Numbered from the stretch's first letter, positions 7,590 through 16,238 are shown. The stretch is 55,646 bases of DNA from Candidatus Acidiferrales bacterium (GCA_036514995.1 DATBWB010000058.1:1-55646); one strand, 5' to 3'. The notes: generated by a model not told the origin, from the sequence alone. Program-made: numbers and translations.

Positions 7590-8837
7590 CTAACGGGATC
7601 GGCCGGCTGGAGGCCTCGTCGAGATTCTACCGCTTTTGGGGTTCTTTACGGAACCGTCGCCCCGTTGTGGCGCGGTTGTCGTTTTGGGAGGCTGGGGAGG
7701 CGTGAGGAGCTTCTTGGGCGGACGAGGAGTCGCTTGGGACGGCGCGGTCGTCGCCGTTCGCCCGCTTCCCGCCACCGGTGGGGTGGCCTCTGCCCTCCCG
7801 CTTTGCTGGGCGACTGCCTGAGCCAGGGCCTGCTGGGCCAGAAGATGCCGATAGCGCGCCACATTCTCCGAGTGCTGGGCGAGCGTCTTGCCGAAGAAAT
7901 GCCCGCCGCGGGTGTTACTCACGAAGTATAGATAGTCCACATAAGGCGGGTAGAGAGCCGCCTCGAGCGAGCTTTTGCCGGGATTGGCGATCGGCCCGGG
8001 CGGCAGCCCGCGGTTCCGGTAGGTGTTGTAAGGTGACCGGATGGCGAGCGTTTGGCGGTCAATTGTTCCGCCAAAGCGATTGAGCAACCGAGCGGCGTAA
8101 ATGACGGTTGGGTCGCACTGAAGCGCCACCTGCCGCCGCAAGCGGTTGTAAAACACGCCCGCCACCAAAAAACGTTCCTGGGTGTTGGATGTCTCTTTTT
8201 CGACGAGCGACGCCATGGTCACCAATCCGTGGACAGAAAGGCTGTAAGGATTGCGGCCGTGCGGCCCAAACTGGTCAAAGACCTGCCGGAAGCGTTGCAC
8301 CATCGTCGCCACAATCTGGTGCGGGCTCACCCCCATGGGGAAGGAATAGGTGTCGGGGAAAAGATAGCCTTCCAGGTTAGGCGCTTCGGGAGCCAAATCG
8401 GAAATCAGGGAAACGTCCCGCGCTGCCTCGAGAAAACTTTCCGCCGTGACCAGCCCTTCGCGCTCGAATTGCCGCGCGATCTCGAACATGGTAAGACCCT
8501 CGAGGATCGCCAGCATGTGCTGATAGACTTCGCCACGCGCCAGCTTTTCAAAAACGTCGTAGGGCGAGAGCGGCTTCTGGAAGTAATATTCCCCGGCCTT
8601 CAGCGTTTGCTTTGGCTTGAGAAGGCAGATCAACACGAAAGGGAACCGGCTGCGGATGACGCCAGCACCGGCCAGTTGCGTGGCAATGGTGGCGCGATGC
8701 GTGCCCGGGGCAATGACCACAAAAATCGGCTGGCCGTACCCCTGGTAGGGACGCCACAGCTCCATCGCCATCCACGAAACTCCCGCCACGGCGACCAGAA
8801 CGGCAAATAGAACAGACTTGCGCACCGGATGTGCCAA
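7590..8837 (-). CDS. mltG: Endolytic murein transglycosylase MltG
   Basis: A 415-residue inner-membrane lytic transglycosylase of the YceG/MltG family, which cleaves nascent peptidoglycan strands and sets glycan chain length. It has a short cytoplasmic N-terminus, one membrane helix (about residues 8-27) and a periplasmic LysM-like region. The catalytic domain carries LEGYLFPDTY, the glutamate motif MASLVEKET, and the SPYNTYRNRGLPPGPIANPG block. A C-terminal extension of about 75 residues is rich in Pro, Thr and basic residues, probably a disordered wall-interacting tail. It begins 3 bp after ruvX, a pairing seen in many bacteria. Confidence 0.93.
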   Translation of the reverse strand: MAHPVRKSVLFAVLVAVAGVSWMAMELWRPYQGYGQPIFVVIAPGTHRATIATQLAGAGVIRSRFPFVLICLLKPKQTLKAGEYYFQKPLSPYDVFEKLARGEVYQHMLAILEGLTMFEIARQFEREGLVTAESFLEAARDVSLISDLAPEAPNLEGYLFPDTYSFPMGVSPHQIVATMVQRFRQVFDQFGPHGRNPYSLSVHGLVTMASLVEKETSNTQERFLVAGVFYNRLRRQVALQCDPTVIYAARLLNRFGGTIDRQTLAIRSPYNTYRNRGLPPGPIANPGKSSLEAALYPPYVDYLYFVSNTRGGHFFGKTLAQHSENVARYRHLLAQQALAQAVAQQSGRAEATPPVAGSGRTATTAPSQATPRPPKKLLTPPQPPKTTTAPQRGDGSVKNPKSGRISTRPPAGRSR

Positions 8838-8840
8838 AGC

Positions 8841-9308
8841 CTACTCCCTCGCCTTCGCTTGGCGATCAAGATAAGCCCGAAGAACGAGGCTGGCTGCCAC
8901 GCTATCCACTGCCCGGCCCTGCCGTTGCCGGGATGCTCCTGACTCGGAGAGAATTTCTTTTGCCGCAAACGTGGTGAGCCGCTCATCTTCCAGCGCCACC
9001 GGCAGGCCAAGCTCGCGGTGCAGGCGCCGCGCAAACGAGGCCGCCCGCCGGGCCATTTCTCCCTCATCGCCACTCAAACGAAGGGGATAGCCAACCACGA
9101 TTTGTTTCACCTCGTGCTCCCGGCAAACCTTGCGCAAGCGACGAAAATCCTCGTTGCGATTCACTCGTTCCAGGCTGGACAGGGCTTGGGTCGTGATACC
9201 GAGAAGATCGGAGACGGCCAGGCCCAACCGGCGCGTGCCAAAATCAATTGCCAGCACCCGCCCGCGATGGCCTGGCCCCTTGCTAGCATCCCCAGGGGAG
9301 CCTTTCAT
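8841..9308 (-). CDS. ruvX: Putative Holliday junction resolvase RuvX/YqgF
   Basis: A 155-residue RNase H-fold protein of the YqgF family, linked to Holliday junction resolution and/or 16S rRNA 5'-end processing. Motifs seen are VLAIDFGTRRLGLAVSD, IVVGYPLRLSGDEG, LEDERLTT and DSVAASLVL, with the expected acidic residues. The annotated ATG at 9308 gives about 16 residues before the first core strand; many homologues start right at that strand, and an in-frame GTG precedes LAIDFG. A strong promoter candidate sits so close to the ATG (see 9317-9346) that the mRNA would be nearly leaderless if this start is right. First gene of the ruvX-mltG unit. Confidence 0.88.
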   Translation of the reverse strand: MKGSPGDASKGPGHRGRVLAIDFGTRRLGLAVSDLLGITTQALSSLERVNRNEDFRRLRKVCREHEVKQIVVGYPLRLSGDEGEMARRAASFARRLHRELGLPVALEDERLTTFAAKEILSESGASRQRQGRAVDSVAASLVLRAYLDRQAKARE

Positions 9309-9316
9309 TCAAAAGT

Positions 9317-9346
9317 ATTATAGCGGCCGTCCCCCCAAGCCGTCAA
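9317..9346 (-). promoter_or_regulatory. ruvX: Candidate sigma-70 promoter for ruvX operon
   Basis: On the minus strand TTGACG (9346-9341) and TATAAT (9322-9317) are 18 bp apart. The expected transcription start, near 9310, is only about 2 nt from the ruvX ATG at 9308, which implies a leaderless or near-leaderless transcript, or a downstream true start codon. Confidence 0.55.
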
Positions 9347-9413
9347 TTTGACTCACACGGGCGAGGCTTCGCTTTTCCTCAGCCTCTTGTCCTGCGATAT
9401 GATAGTCGGGCTT

Positions 9414-9432
9414 GCCCCGAGCTAATCGGGGC
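9414..9432. repeat. Short palindrome, GCCCCGA/TCGGGGC type
   Basis: GCCCCGA and TCGGGGC pair perfectly around a GCTAA loop, with flanking CTT/CTCGC. It lies in the 5' leader of the threonine-synthase-like gene, 30 bp before its ATG, and is the same family as the palindromes at 3004-3034, 10894-10912 and 20791-20809. Confidence 0.55.
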
Positions 9433-9461
9433 TCGCCGTGAACCGCGTTGGGGGCGGGAAG

Positions 9462-10721
9462 ATGTCCTTTGTGACCGGACTCCGGTGCGTATTTTGCGGT
9501 CGCGTCCACTCGACGCGAGTGGGCTACACGTGTCCCGACTGTGGAATCACCGGCATCCTGGACGTGCAGTATGATTACCGGGCAATTGGAAAGAGGCTCA
9601 ATCGCAAGTCGCTCGCCCGGCGTGCCGATCGCAGCCATTGGCGCTACCGCGAGCTCTTGCCCATCAGCGACCGCTCTCCCCTTCCCGCTTTGCCCGTGGG
9701 GTGGACGCCCATCCTGGAGACCGCGGCGCTTGCCCGGCACGTCGGCGTCAGAAAGCTCTATCTCAAGGATGACGGCCGCAATCCCACTGGTTCGCTCAAA
9801 GACCGCGCCAGTGCGGTCGGCGTCGCCAAAGCTTTGGAGAAGCGGCGGCAGACCATCGCCTGTGCCAGCACGGGCAATGCCGCCTCATCGCTGGCCGGAA
9901 TGGCGGCCTCGACCGGGATGCGCAGCTTCATCTTTGTTCCCGAGCGCGCGCCCGAGCCAAAAGTGACTCAGCTTCTCATTTTCGGCGCCACGGTCTTGCG
10001 CGTCCAGGGAAGCTACGAGCAGGCCTACGGTCTCTGCCAGCAGGCCTGCGAGCGGTGGGGCTGGTATAACCGCAACTGCGCCATCAACCCCTACCTGGTC
10101 GAAGGGAAAAAGACAGTCAGCCTGGAAATTTGCGAGCAGCTCGAGTGGCAGCTTCCCGATTGGGTCGCGGTTTCCGTGGGCGACGGGTGTACCATCGCCG
10201 GCGCCTGGAAAGGTTTTCGCGAGATGAAAGCGCTGGGCCTGGTTCGCCGGACGCCCAAAATGTTGGGTGTCCAGGCGGAGGGGGCGGCGCCGGTGACCGC
10301 CGCGTTTCGCTCGGGCGAGCCTCTTCGCCCCGTTGAACCAAACACCCTGGCGGATAGCATCGCCGTCGGCGTGCCCCGCAACTGGAAAAAGGCCGTGCTG
10401 GCCGTCCGGGAATCCGGCGGCACCATGCTCAATGTTTCGGACGAAGAAATTATGGACGCCATGCGCTACACCGGCCGGCTGGCCGGCGTTTTTGCTGAGC
10501 CGGCTGCCGCCACCGCAGTAGCTGGCCTGCGCCGGGCCGTCGTCGAAGGACTCATTCCCAAACAGGCCAGCGCCTTGGCCGTGATCACCGGCAACGGCCT
10601 CAAAGACATCAAATCGGCCACCAGCGCCGTCTCCGGCCCGTTTGAAGTTTCTCCGGAGCTCGGCCCGCTTGCCGATTTGCTGGCTGAGCGCGGCTTGGTT
10701 CCGCAAACATCGGTTTCTTGA
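9462..10721 (+). CDS. thrC: Threonine synthase-like PLP enzyme
   Basis: A 419-residue fold-type II PLP enzyme. It opens with a zinc-ribbon-like segment (CVFCG near residue 9 and CPDCG near residue 28), as in many bacterial and archaeal threonine synthases. The PLP lysine is K113 in NPTGSLKDRA, and the phosphate-binding loop reads STGNAASSLAG. Threonine synthase makes threonine from O-phosphohomoserine. However, this gene heads a plus-strand run of purine-type catabolic genes and is 6 bp from an amidohydrolase, so a catabolic ammonia-lyase or related elimination reaction is a real alternative. The ATG at 9462 is preferred because a GGGCGGGAAG ribosome-binding site precedes it and the Cys motif follows closely; a GTG at 9438 would extend it into the palindrome. 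Confidence 0.8.
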   Translation: MSFVTGLRCVFCGRVHSTRVGYTCPDCGITGILDVQYDYRAIGKRLNRKSLARRADRSHWRYRELLPISDRSPLPALPVGWTPILETAALARHVGVRKLYLKDDGRNPTGSLKDRASAVGVAKALEKRRQTIACASTGNAASSLAGMAASTGMRSFIFVPERAPEPKVTQLLIFGATVLRVQGSYEQAYGLCQQACERWGWYNRNCAINPYLVEGKKTVSLEICEQLEWQLPDWVAVSVGDGCTIAGAWKGFREMKALGLVRRTPKMLGVQAEGAAPVTAAFRSGEPLRPVEPNTLADSIAVGVPRNWKKAVLAVRESGGTMLNVSDEEIMDAMRYTGRLAGVFAEPAAATAVAGLRRAVVEGLIPKQASALAVITGNGLKDIKSATSAVSGPFEVSPELGPLADLLAERGLVPQTSVS

Positions 10722-10727
10722 TCCATC

Positions 10728-12140
10728 ATGAGATCTCGAAAATTCACTTCCCTTCTGATCAAAGACATTCACACCCTGGTGACGATGGATCCTCGGGATA
10801 CCGTCATCCGCGGAGGGTTCCTGTACGCTGAGGACGGGGAAATCCGGCAAATCGGCGGGCGACCGGCGCGCCCGCCCTGGCGGGTTCGCGCGAGCCCCGA
10901 TCGAATCGGGGCGAGCAGAACCCTCTCCGCTCGCCACTTGCTGGCTGTTCCGGGACTCATCAACACCCACCACCATCTCTGCCAGACGTTGACGCGCGCT
11001 GTTCCAGCCGCCGCTAACGCTGAACTTTTCGATTGGCTGAAAACCCTCTATCCCATCTGGGCCCGCCTGGACGAAGAGGCGATGTATCTCGCCGCCATGG
11101 TGGGCATGGCGGAGCTGATGCTCTCCGGTTGCACGACCTCTTCCGACCATCACTATCTTTTCCCCCGCGGCCAGGCCTATCTCATGGACGCGGAGATCGA
11201 AGCCGCCCGAAAGATTGGCATGCGATTTCATCCCTGCCGCGGCAGCATGAGCGTAAGCCAAAAGGACGGCGGTCTGCCGCCGGACTCGGTGGTGCAAGAT
11301 GAGCCGGCCATTCTGGCCGATTCGGAACGAGTGATTTCGAAGTATCACGACCCGAGACCGGGCGCGATGCTGCGCATCGGCCTGGCCCCCTGTTCCCCCT
11401 TCTCGGTCAGCAAGCACCTCATGCGGGAAACGGCGGAGTTGGCCAGGCGGCACCGGGTTCGATTGCACACACATCTTGCCGAGACGAAGAGTGAAGAAGC
11501 GCATTGCCGGGAGAGATTTGGCCAGCGACCGCTCGAGTTTCTTGAGGAAGCCGGCTGGATGGCAGACACCACCTGGTTGGCCCATGGCATTCACTTCAAC
11601 GATGGGGAGGTGGAGCGGCTGGGTCGCGCGCGGGTCGGCATCGCCCACTGTCCCACTTCCAACATGCGCCTTGGGTCAGGCATTGCCCCGGTGAAGGCTC
11701 TCCGCCGCTGCGGCTGTCCCGTGGGATTGGGTGTGGACGGCAGTGCGTCGAATGACAGCTCCGAGATGCTGGCCGAGGTGAGGCAAGCGCTCTTGCTCGC
11801 TCGAGTGGCAGGGGGAGCGACGGCCTTGACGGTCAAAGAAGCTTTGCGCCTGGCGACGGTGGAAGGCGCCGCCTGCCTGGGGCGCGAAGACCTCGGCAGC
11901 TTGGAGGTCGGCAAACGGGCTGACGTCGCTCTATTCGACTTGAGTGAGCTGGGCTATAGCGGCGCCGGTGACCCTCTGCTGGCGTTGTTGTTGTGCGCGC
12001 CGGCCCGGGTGCACACCCTGGTTGTAGAAGGACGGGTGGTCGTGGAGGGAAGGGAACTGCGAACGATTGACGTGGCGCCCTATCTCCGCCGGCATCGGCG
12101 CGCCGCTGCCAAACTCCTTGGAGGGCCTCCGCTGCTCTGA
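10728..12140 (+). CDS. 8-oxoguanine deaminase-like amidohydrolase
   Basis: A 470-residue metal-dependent amidohydrolase of the AtzB/SsnA/8-oxoguanine deaminase branch, which hydrolytically removes amino groups from purine- or triazine-like rings. Metal-binding motifs are complete: NTHHHLCQT, HTHLAETKSE, AHGIHFNDGE and GVDGSASND. The sequences around FDWLKTLYPIWARLDEEA and CTTSSDHHYLFP fit 8-oxoguanine deaminase and hydroxyatrazine hydrolase. The N-terminal beta-domain carries an in-frame insertion of about 20-25 residues made of palindromic DNA (10863-10923), just before the ARHLLAVPGLINTHHH strand. A neighbouring xanthine dehydrogenase supports a purine deaminase role. A terminator follows the gene. 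Confidence 0.82.
   Translation: MRSRKFTSLLIKDIHTLVTMDPRDTVIRGGFLYAEDGEIRQIGGRPARPPWRVRASPDRIGASRTLSARHLLAVPGLINTHHHLCQTLTRAVPAAANAELFDWLKTLYPIWARLDEEAMYLAAMVGMAELMLSGCTTSSDHHYLFPRGQAYLMDAEIEAARKIGMRFHPCRGSMSVSQKDGGLPPDSVVQDEPAILADSERVISKYHDPRPGAMLRIGLAPCSPFSVSKHLMRETAELARRHRVRLHTHLAETKSEEAHCRERFGQRPLEFLEEAGWMADTTWLAHGIHFNDGEVERLGRARVGIAHCPTSNMRLGSGIAPVKALRRCGCPVGLGVDGSASNDSSEMLAEVRQALLLARVAGGATALTVKEALRLATVEGAACLGREDLGSLEVGKRADVALFDLSELGYSGAGDPLLALLLCAPARVHTLVVEGRVVVEGRELRTIDVAPYLRRHRRAAAKLLGGPPLL
10863..10923. repeat. In-frame palindromic element inside amidohydrolase gene
   Basis: Two nested hairpins are embedded in coding sequence: CCCGCC/GGCGGG at 10871-10884 and a long palindrome 10882-10923 with outer GGGTTC/GAACCC arms and an inner GCCCCGA/TCGGGGC stem. 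The second is 42 bp, exactly 14 codons. The inner stem is identical to the intergenic palindrome at 9414-9432. Confidence 0.6.
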
Positions 12141-12160
12141 TAGAATTGTTGCGTTTCCTT

Positions 12161-12178
12161 GTCCCGAAGTCTCGGGAC
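12161..12178. repeat. Short palindrome, GTCCCGA/TCGGGAC
   Basis: A perfect 7 bp stem with an AGTC loop, about 20 bp after the amidohydrolase stop codon and upstream of the terminator hairpin at 12224-12245. It belongs to the TCCCGA-type palindromes seen in the GH35-like gene. Confidence 0.45.
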
Positions 12179-12223
12179 GGGCTCCGCCCGGAGGCCTGAG
12201 CCGCCCGTGAGTCTCGGAATTCT

Positions 12224-12245
12224 GGCCGCGCTGGGCGGCCTTTTT
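12224..12245 (+). terminator. Rho-independent terminator after amidohydrolase gene
   Basis: GGCCGC, a GCTGG loop and GCGGCC form a perfect 6 bp GC stem followed directly by five Ts. It lies 84 bp after the amidohydrolase stop and 76 bp before the xanthine dehydrogenase FAD-subunit gene. It would separate, or attenuate between, the first two genes of the island and the rest. Confidence 0.6.
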
Positions 12246-12320
12246 GTCTGCCCTCGAAAGACGCGCACTTTCGCGTGTCACGCTCCTGGCTAACCAGGGC
12301 AGACTCGTCGGGGATCGGCG

Positions 12321-13205
12321 ATGGCGAACCGCATCGAGGCTTTCTACCGTCCCACCACCATTGCTGAAGCTTTGCGATTCATGCGCCCGCCGCGGCGGGG
12401 CAAGGGGCGTTTTGTAGCCGGCGGAACCGACTTGATCGTCCAAGCAGATCGCTCGGTCCGGTTTGTGGTGGACATCGGCCGGCTCGGACTGAGTTACATC
12501 CAGGCGCGGGACGGCGGTTACGCCATCGGCGCCACCACCTCGATGTGGGACATTGAACATTCCCCGGCCCTCAAGAAGTTCGGCAGCGGCATCCTGGCGC
12601 AGGCGGCAGCTTCGTCCGGTTCGATCCAGCTTCGCAATATGGCGACCATCGGCGGCAATCTGGCGAATGCTTCTCCGGCTGCCGACCTCGCACCCCCGTT
12701 GCTCGCTCTCGATGCCGACGTCGTCATGGCTGGCCCCGCCGCGGCGGGCCGCCGCAACGTCCCCCTGAGCGAGTTTTTTCTCGGCGTGCGCAAAACCGTT
12801 CTCAAGGGCTCGCTCCTTGTTGAGATCTTGATTCCGGAGCCGCCGCGTGGTCGGGCGGCTTGGTCCTTTCAAAAGCTGGGGCGCACGCTGAGTGATATTT
12901 CCGTGGTGAATGTGGCCGCTGGTATTCAATTGGATCGCCAGGGCCGATGCGCGTGGGCTCGGATTGCCCTCGGCGCCGTTTCGCCAACGCCCCTCCGCGC
13001 CCGCCAAGCCGAGGAAATGCTGACCGGAAATACTTTGGACCGGGCATTGCTCGAGCGCGTTTGCCGAAAAGTCTCCGAAGAGGTTCGGCCCGTGACGGAC
13101 ATCCGTTCGACGGCTGAATACCGCCGGGAGATGAGCGCTGTCCTGGTGCGACATGCGCTCGAGGAGTGCGCCGGGCGGATCGGATACGAGCTCAAGAGAG
13201 CATGA
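12321..13205 (+). CDS. Xanthine dehydrogenase family, FAD-binding subunit
   Basis: A 294-residue CoxM/XdhB/YgfM-type subunit that passes electrons from the iron-sulfur subunit through FAD to NAD+ or another acceptor. FAD-binding motifs are VAGGTDLIVQ near residue 34 and MATIGGNLANASPAADLAP near residue 107; the C-terminal CO-dehydrogenase flavoprotein domain follows. Length is typical (about 280-300). It overlaps the 2Fe-2S subunit gene by 4 bp (ATGA), so translation is coupled. The three subunit genes are in the order FAD, 2Fe-2S, Mo. In context the likely substrate is a purine such as xanthine or hypoxanthine, but aldehyde or nicotinate hydroxylation cannot be excluded. Confidence 0.9.
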   Translation: MANRIEAFYRPTTIAEALRFMRPPRRGKGRFVAGGTDLIVQADRSVRFVVDIGRLGLSYIQARDGGYAIGATTSMWDIEHSPALKKFGSGILAQAAASSGSIQLRNMATIGGNLANASPAADLAPPLLALDADVVMAGPAAAGRRNVPLSEFFLGVRKTVLKGSLLVEILIPEPPRGRAAWSFQKLGRTLSDISVVNVAAGIQLDRQGRCAWARIALGAVSPTPLRARQAEEMLTGNTLDRALLERVCRKVSEEVRPVTDIRSTAEYRREMSAVLVRHALEECAGRIGYELKRA

Positions 13206-13705
13206 GGATCGCTTTAACCATCAACGGCGAGGCGAAAGAGTGGACGATTGGCCCAGGCGATCTGTTGCTCGACGTCCTCCGCCGGGAAGGCTACTTCGGC
13301 GTCAAGCGCGGCTGCGAGACCGGAGAATGCGGTGCCTGTGCCGTCCTGGTGGATGGCAAGCCGGTGAATTCCTGTCTGATGTTTGCCGCCCAAGCGGATG
13401 AACGCGAGATCCTGACCATTGAAGGCGTGGCGAAAGACGGCAGGCTCGATCCCATCCAGGAGGCATTTCTCGACCACGGGGCGGTGCAGTGCGGTTTTTG
13501 CACCCCGGCGATGATTCTGTGCGCGAAAGCCTTGCTTGCCCAATATCCCGATCCGACGGAAGAGCAGGTGCGCGACATGCTCGCCGGGACTTTCTGCCGC
13601 TGCACGGGTTACGCCAAGCCAGTGGAAGCGATTCTCGCCGCGGCGAGGGTTTATCGCGAACGCGCCAAAGTGCCAAAACGCAGGAAGGAACGCGTTTATG
13701 TCTGA
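13202..13705 (+). CDS. Xanthine dehydrogenase family, 2Fe-2S subunit
   Basis: A 167-residue small subunit with the two expected [2Fe-2S] clusters: plant-ferredoxin-type CETGECGACAVLVDGKPVNSC near residues 37-60 and the helical CGFC ... CRCTGY motif near residues 98-137. It relays electrons from the molybdenum centre to FAD. The ATG at 13202 overlaps the upstream FAD-subunit stop by 4 bp. The C-terminus has a short basic tail (KVPKRRKERVYV). Its sequence is standard for the CoxS/XdhC/YgfN family. Confidence 0.92.
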   Translation: MRIALTINGEAKEWTIGPGDLLLDVLRREGYFGVKRGCETGECGACAVLVDGKPVNSCLMFAAQADEREILTIEGVAKDGRLDPIQEAFLDHGAVQCGFCTPAMILCAKALLAQYPDPTEEQVRDMLAGTFCRCTGYAKPVEAILAAARVYRERAKVPKRRKERVYV

Positions 13706-13721
13706 GATTCCTGCTGGTAGC

Positions 13722-13745
13722 GGCGACCTTTAGGTCGGCATTTTT
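13722..13745 (+). repeat. Small hairpin between Xdh subunit genes
   Basis: CGACC (13724-13728), TTTA and GGTCG (13733-13737) form a short stem followed by CATTTTT. It occupies the 54 bp gap between the 2Fe-2S and molybdenum subunit genes and could act as a weak attenuator or mRNA processing site. The stem is only 5 bp, so confidence is low. Confidence 0.3.
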
Positions 13746-13759
13746 GACCGCGGCACGAA

Positions 13760-16123
13760 ATGCCCTACATCGAGACGATGCCTATCATGAGCAAGGAATA
13801 CGCCCAAGTCGGCAAGCGAGTCCGCAAGGTGGACGGGGTCAAGCTGGTAACCGGCCGCCCGGCGTTCACCGATGACATCCACATGCTGGGAATGCTCTAC
13901 GGAAAGATTTTTCCCAGCCCCCACGCTCACGCTCGCATCAAGCGGATTGACGCGCGCAAGGCAAAGGCCCTGGCCGGCGTGCATGCCGTGCTGACTTACC
14001 GGGATGTGCCGCGGGTGCCTCACACCACCGCCGGTCAGAGCTGGCCGGAGCCTTCACCGTACGATACCTATCTCCTGGACAGCAAAGTGCGCTTTGTGGG
14101 CGACCGCGTCGCCGCCGTGGCTGCCGAGACGCGAGCGATTGCCGAGCGGGCGCTCGAACTTATCGAGGTGGATTACGAGATCCTCCCGGGGGTGCTCGAC
14201 GTGGAGCATGCCATGGATCCGGGCGCGGGAGTGATCCACGATGAGCCGGATTCCACCGGAATCTACGATGCCGCGCACAACATTGCCGGGCATATTCTCC
14301 GCGAGGTGGGGAATGTCGAGAAGGGCTTCCAGGAGGCCGATTTCATTTTTGAAAACGAATATCGCACGCCCCGCGTGCAACATTGCTCGCTTGAGCCGCA
14401 CGTGACGATTACCTACCTGGATGAAGACGGCCGGCTCGTCATTCGCTCGAGCACCCAGGTCCCTTATCACACGCGCCGGCAGGTGGCGATGATTTTGCAG
14501 TTGCCGGTGAAGGACGTTCACGTCATCAAGCCGCGCATCGGCGGCGGCTTTGGCGGGAAGCAGGAAATGCTGCTTGAGGACATATGCGGAGCCCTGACGC
14601 TGGCCACGCGGCGGCCGGTGAAAATGGAGTTGACGCGGCGAGAAGAGTTTTTCATGAGCCGCAGCCGCCACCCGCAGATCCTGCGCCTGAAAATGGGGGT
14701 CAAGCGCGACGGCACCATCACCGCCAATCAGATGACCGTGCTGGCCACCACCGGCGCCTATGGCAGTCACTCCAAAACGGTGCAGGGGAACACCGGCAGC
14801 AAGGTTCTGCCGCTTTATCGCTCGCCCAATATGCGCTTTGAGTGTCACATCGCCTACACGAACCATCCGGTCGCCGGCGCCTTCCGGGGCTACGGCTGCC
14901 CGCAGGGCTTTTTTGCCCAGGAGTCGATGGTGGACGAAATCGCGGAAAAGCTGGGCATGGACCCGATTGAGTTTCGCCTGAAAAACATCATCCGCCAGGG
15001 CGACACGGATGAACTCTCGGCGGTGCTGGGCGAGGGCAGGCGGGGCCTGCCCCGGCACATCCGGACTTCCGGCTTACCCGAATGCCTGAGGCGCGGCGCG
15101 GAGGCGATTGGTTGGAAGGAGAAGCGAAGTCGCCCGGCGAAGGATCAGGACACCATTTGTCGCGGCGTGGGCGTAGCCTGCGCCATGCAGGGAAGCGGCA
15201 TCGCCGGAATTGATTGGGCCTCGGCTATGCTGAAGATGAATGAAGATGGCTCGTTTAATCTTCAGGTTGGCGCGTCGGACATCGGCACCGGGGCAGACAC
15301 CGTCCTGGCGCAGATCGCGGCGGAGACGCTTGGCGTGGACGTGGAAAAGATGATTGTCTGTTCCTCTGACACCGACTTTACCCCCTTTGACGTTGGCGCC
15401 TATGCCTCCAGCACGACGATCATCTCGGGCGGAGCGGTGAAGAAGGCGGCGGAAAAGGTTCGGGAGCAAATCTTGCAGGTTGCTTCCAAGATGATGGATG
15501 TGCCGCCGGACAAGCTGACCTGCAAGGACAATAAGGTTGTGACCAAATGCGAATGTACGAAATCGGTGACGATGGCGGAAGTGGCCATGCAAGCGCTCTA
15601 CAAAGAAAAGCTCCAGATCATGGATAGCGCCTCGCATTTCCTCACCGATAGCCCGCCGCCGTTTGTGGCGCAATTGGCCGAGGTGGAGGTGAATCGGGAA
15701 ACCGGCCACGTGCGGGTAGTGCACCTGGTTTCGGCGGTGGACCTGGGAGTGGCCATCAATCCCATGCAGGCAGAGGGGCAGGTCGAGGGGGCGGTGGCGC
15801 AGAGCCTGGGTTACGCTCTTTCGGAGCAAATGCTTTTCGACGACTGCGGCCGGATGCTCAACCCGACCTTCACCGACTATAAGATGTTCAGCGCCAAAGA
15901 CATGCCCAGGCTCACGACGATTTTGGTCGAGACGGAAGAGCCGCTTGGTCCTTACGGGGCGAAGTCGATCGCCGAGGTTCCCATCAACGGTCCTGCCCCG
16001 GCGGTTGCCAACGCCATTTACAACGCCATCGGGATTCGTTTTCGAGAACTGCCCATCCGGCCAGAGACAGTGCTTCGCGCCCTCAAGGAGCAGGGTGCGC
16101 CGAGGCAAAAGGCAGACCGCTAG
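13760..16123 (+). CDS. Xanthine dehydrogenase family, molybdopterin-binding subunit
   Basis: A 787-residue large subunit that carries the molybdenum cofactor and hydroxylates the substrate using water. Family motifs are complete: GGGFGGKQE near residue 255, AFRGYGCPQ near residue 375, a glycine-rich cofactor loop, and the catalytic glutamate near the C-terminus in GPYGAKSIAE. It is somewhat larger than bacterial XdhA-type subunits. A short palindrome (GGGCAGG/CCTGCCC, 15034-15052) sits in frame near residue 426 and adds a GEGRRGLPRH loop just before GLPECLRRGAEAIGW. The start could also be the ATG at 13787 (MSKEYAQVG), nearer the conserved core. No selenocysteine codon is needed. Confidence 0.92.
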   Translation: MPYIETMPIMSKEYAQVGKRVRKVDGVKLVTGRPAFTDDIHMLGMLYGKIFPSPHAHARIKRIDARKAKALAGVHAVLTYRDVPRVPHTTAGQSWPEPSPYDTYLLDSKVRFVGDRVAAVAAETRAIAERALELIEVDYEILPGVLDVEHAMDPGAGVIHDEPDSTGIYDAAHNIAGHILREVGNVEKGFQEADFIFENEYRTPRVQHCSLEPHVTITYLDEDGRLVIRSSTQVPYHTRRQVAMILQLPVKDVHVIKPRIGGGFGGKQEMLLEDICGALTLATRRPVKMELTRREEFFMSRSRHPQILRLKMGVKRDGTITANQMTVLATTGAYGSHSKTVQGNTGSKVLPLYRSPNMRFECHIAYTNHPVAGAFRGYGCPQGFFAQESMVDEIAEKLGMDPIEFRLKNIIRQGDTDELSAVLGEGRRGLPRHIRTSGLPECLRRGAEAIGWKEKRSRPAKDQDTICRGVGVACAMQGSGIAGIDWASAMLKMNEDGSFNLQVGASDIGTGADTVLAQIAAETLGVDVEKMIVCSSDTDFTPFDVGAYASSTTIISGGAVKKAAEKVREQILQVASKMMDVPPDKLTCKDNKVVTKCECTKSVTMAEVAMQALYKEKLQIMDSASHFLTDSPPPFVAQLAEVEVNRETGHVRVVHLVSAVDLGVAINPMQAEGQVEGAVAQSLGYALSEQMLFDDCGRMLNPTFTDYKMFSAKDMPRLTTILVETEEPLGPYGAKSIAEVPINGPAPAVANAIYNAIGIRFRELPIRPETVLRALKEQGAPRQKADR
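15034..15052. repeat. In-frame palindrome in molybdopterin subunit gene
   Basis: GGGCAGG, a CGGGG loop and CCTGCCC form a 7 bp stem inside coding sequence. It translates as an Arg/Gly-rich loop just before a conserved helix, consistent with insertion of a small palindromic element tolerated in a surface loop. Confidence 0.4.
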
Positions 16124-16238
16124 CCGCCTGCCTCAAAAATCCGGCGGAAGGGGTCGCCGCCCTCGGTGGCCAGCTTGAGCCAGGGACTGGCTGAAACCGT
16201 TGGCACCAGCCACCCTGATTTTTTGAAGCGGGGAGCGC

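Noticed and set aside
9885-11648. 587-codon open frame on the minus strand
   Set aside because: It lies antisense to two clear enzymes (threonine-synthase-like and amidohydrolase). Long antisense frames are expected in GC-rich DNA, and its translation is low-complexity with no domain.
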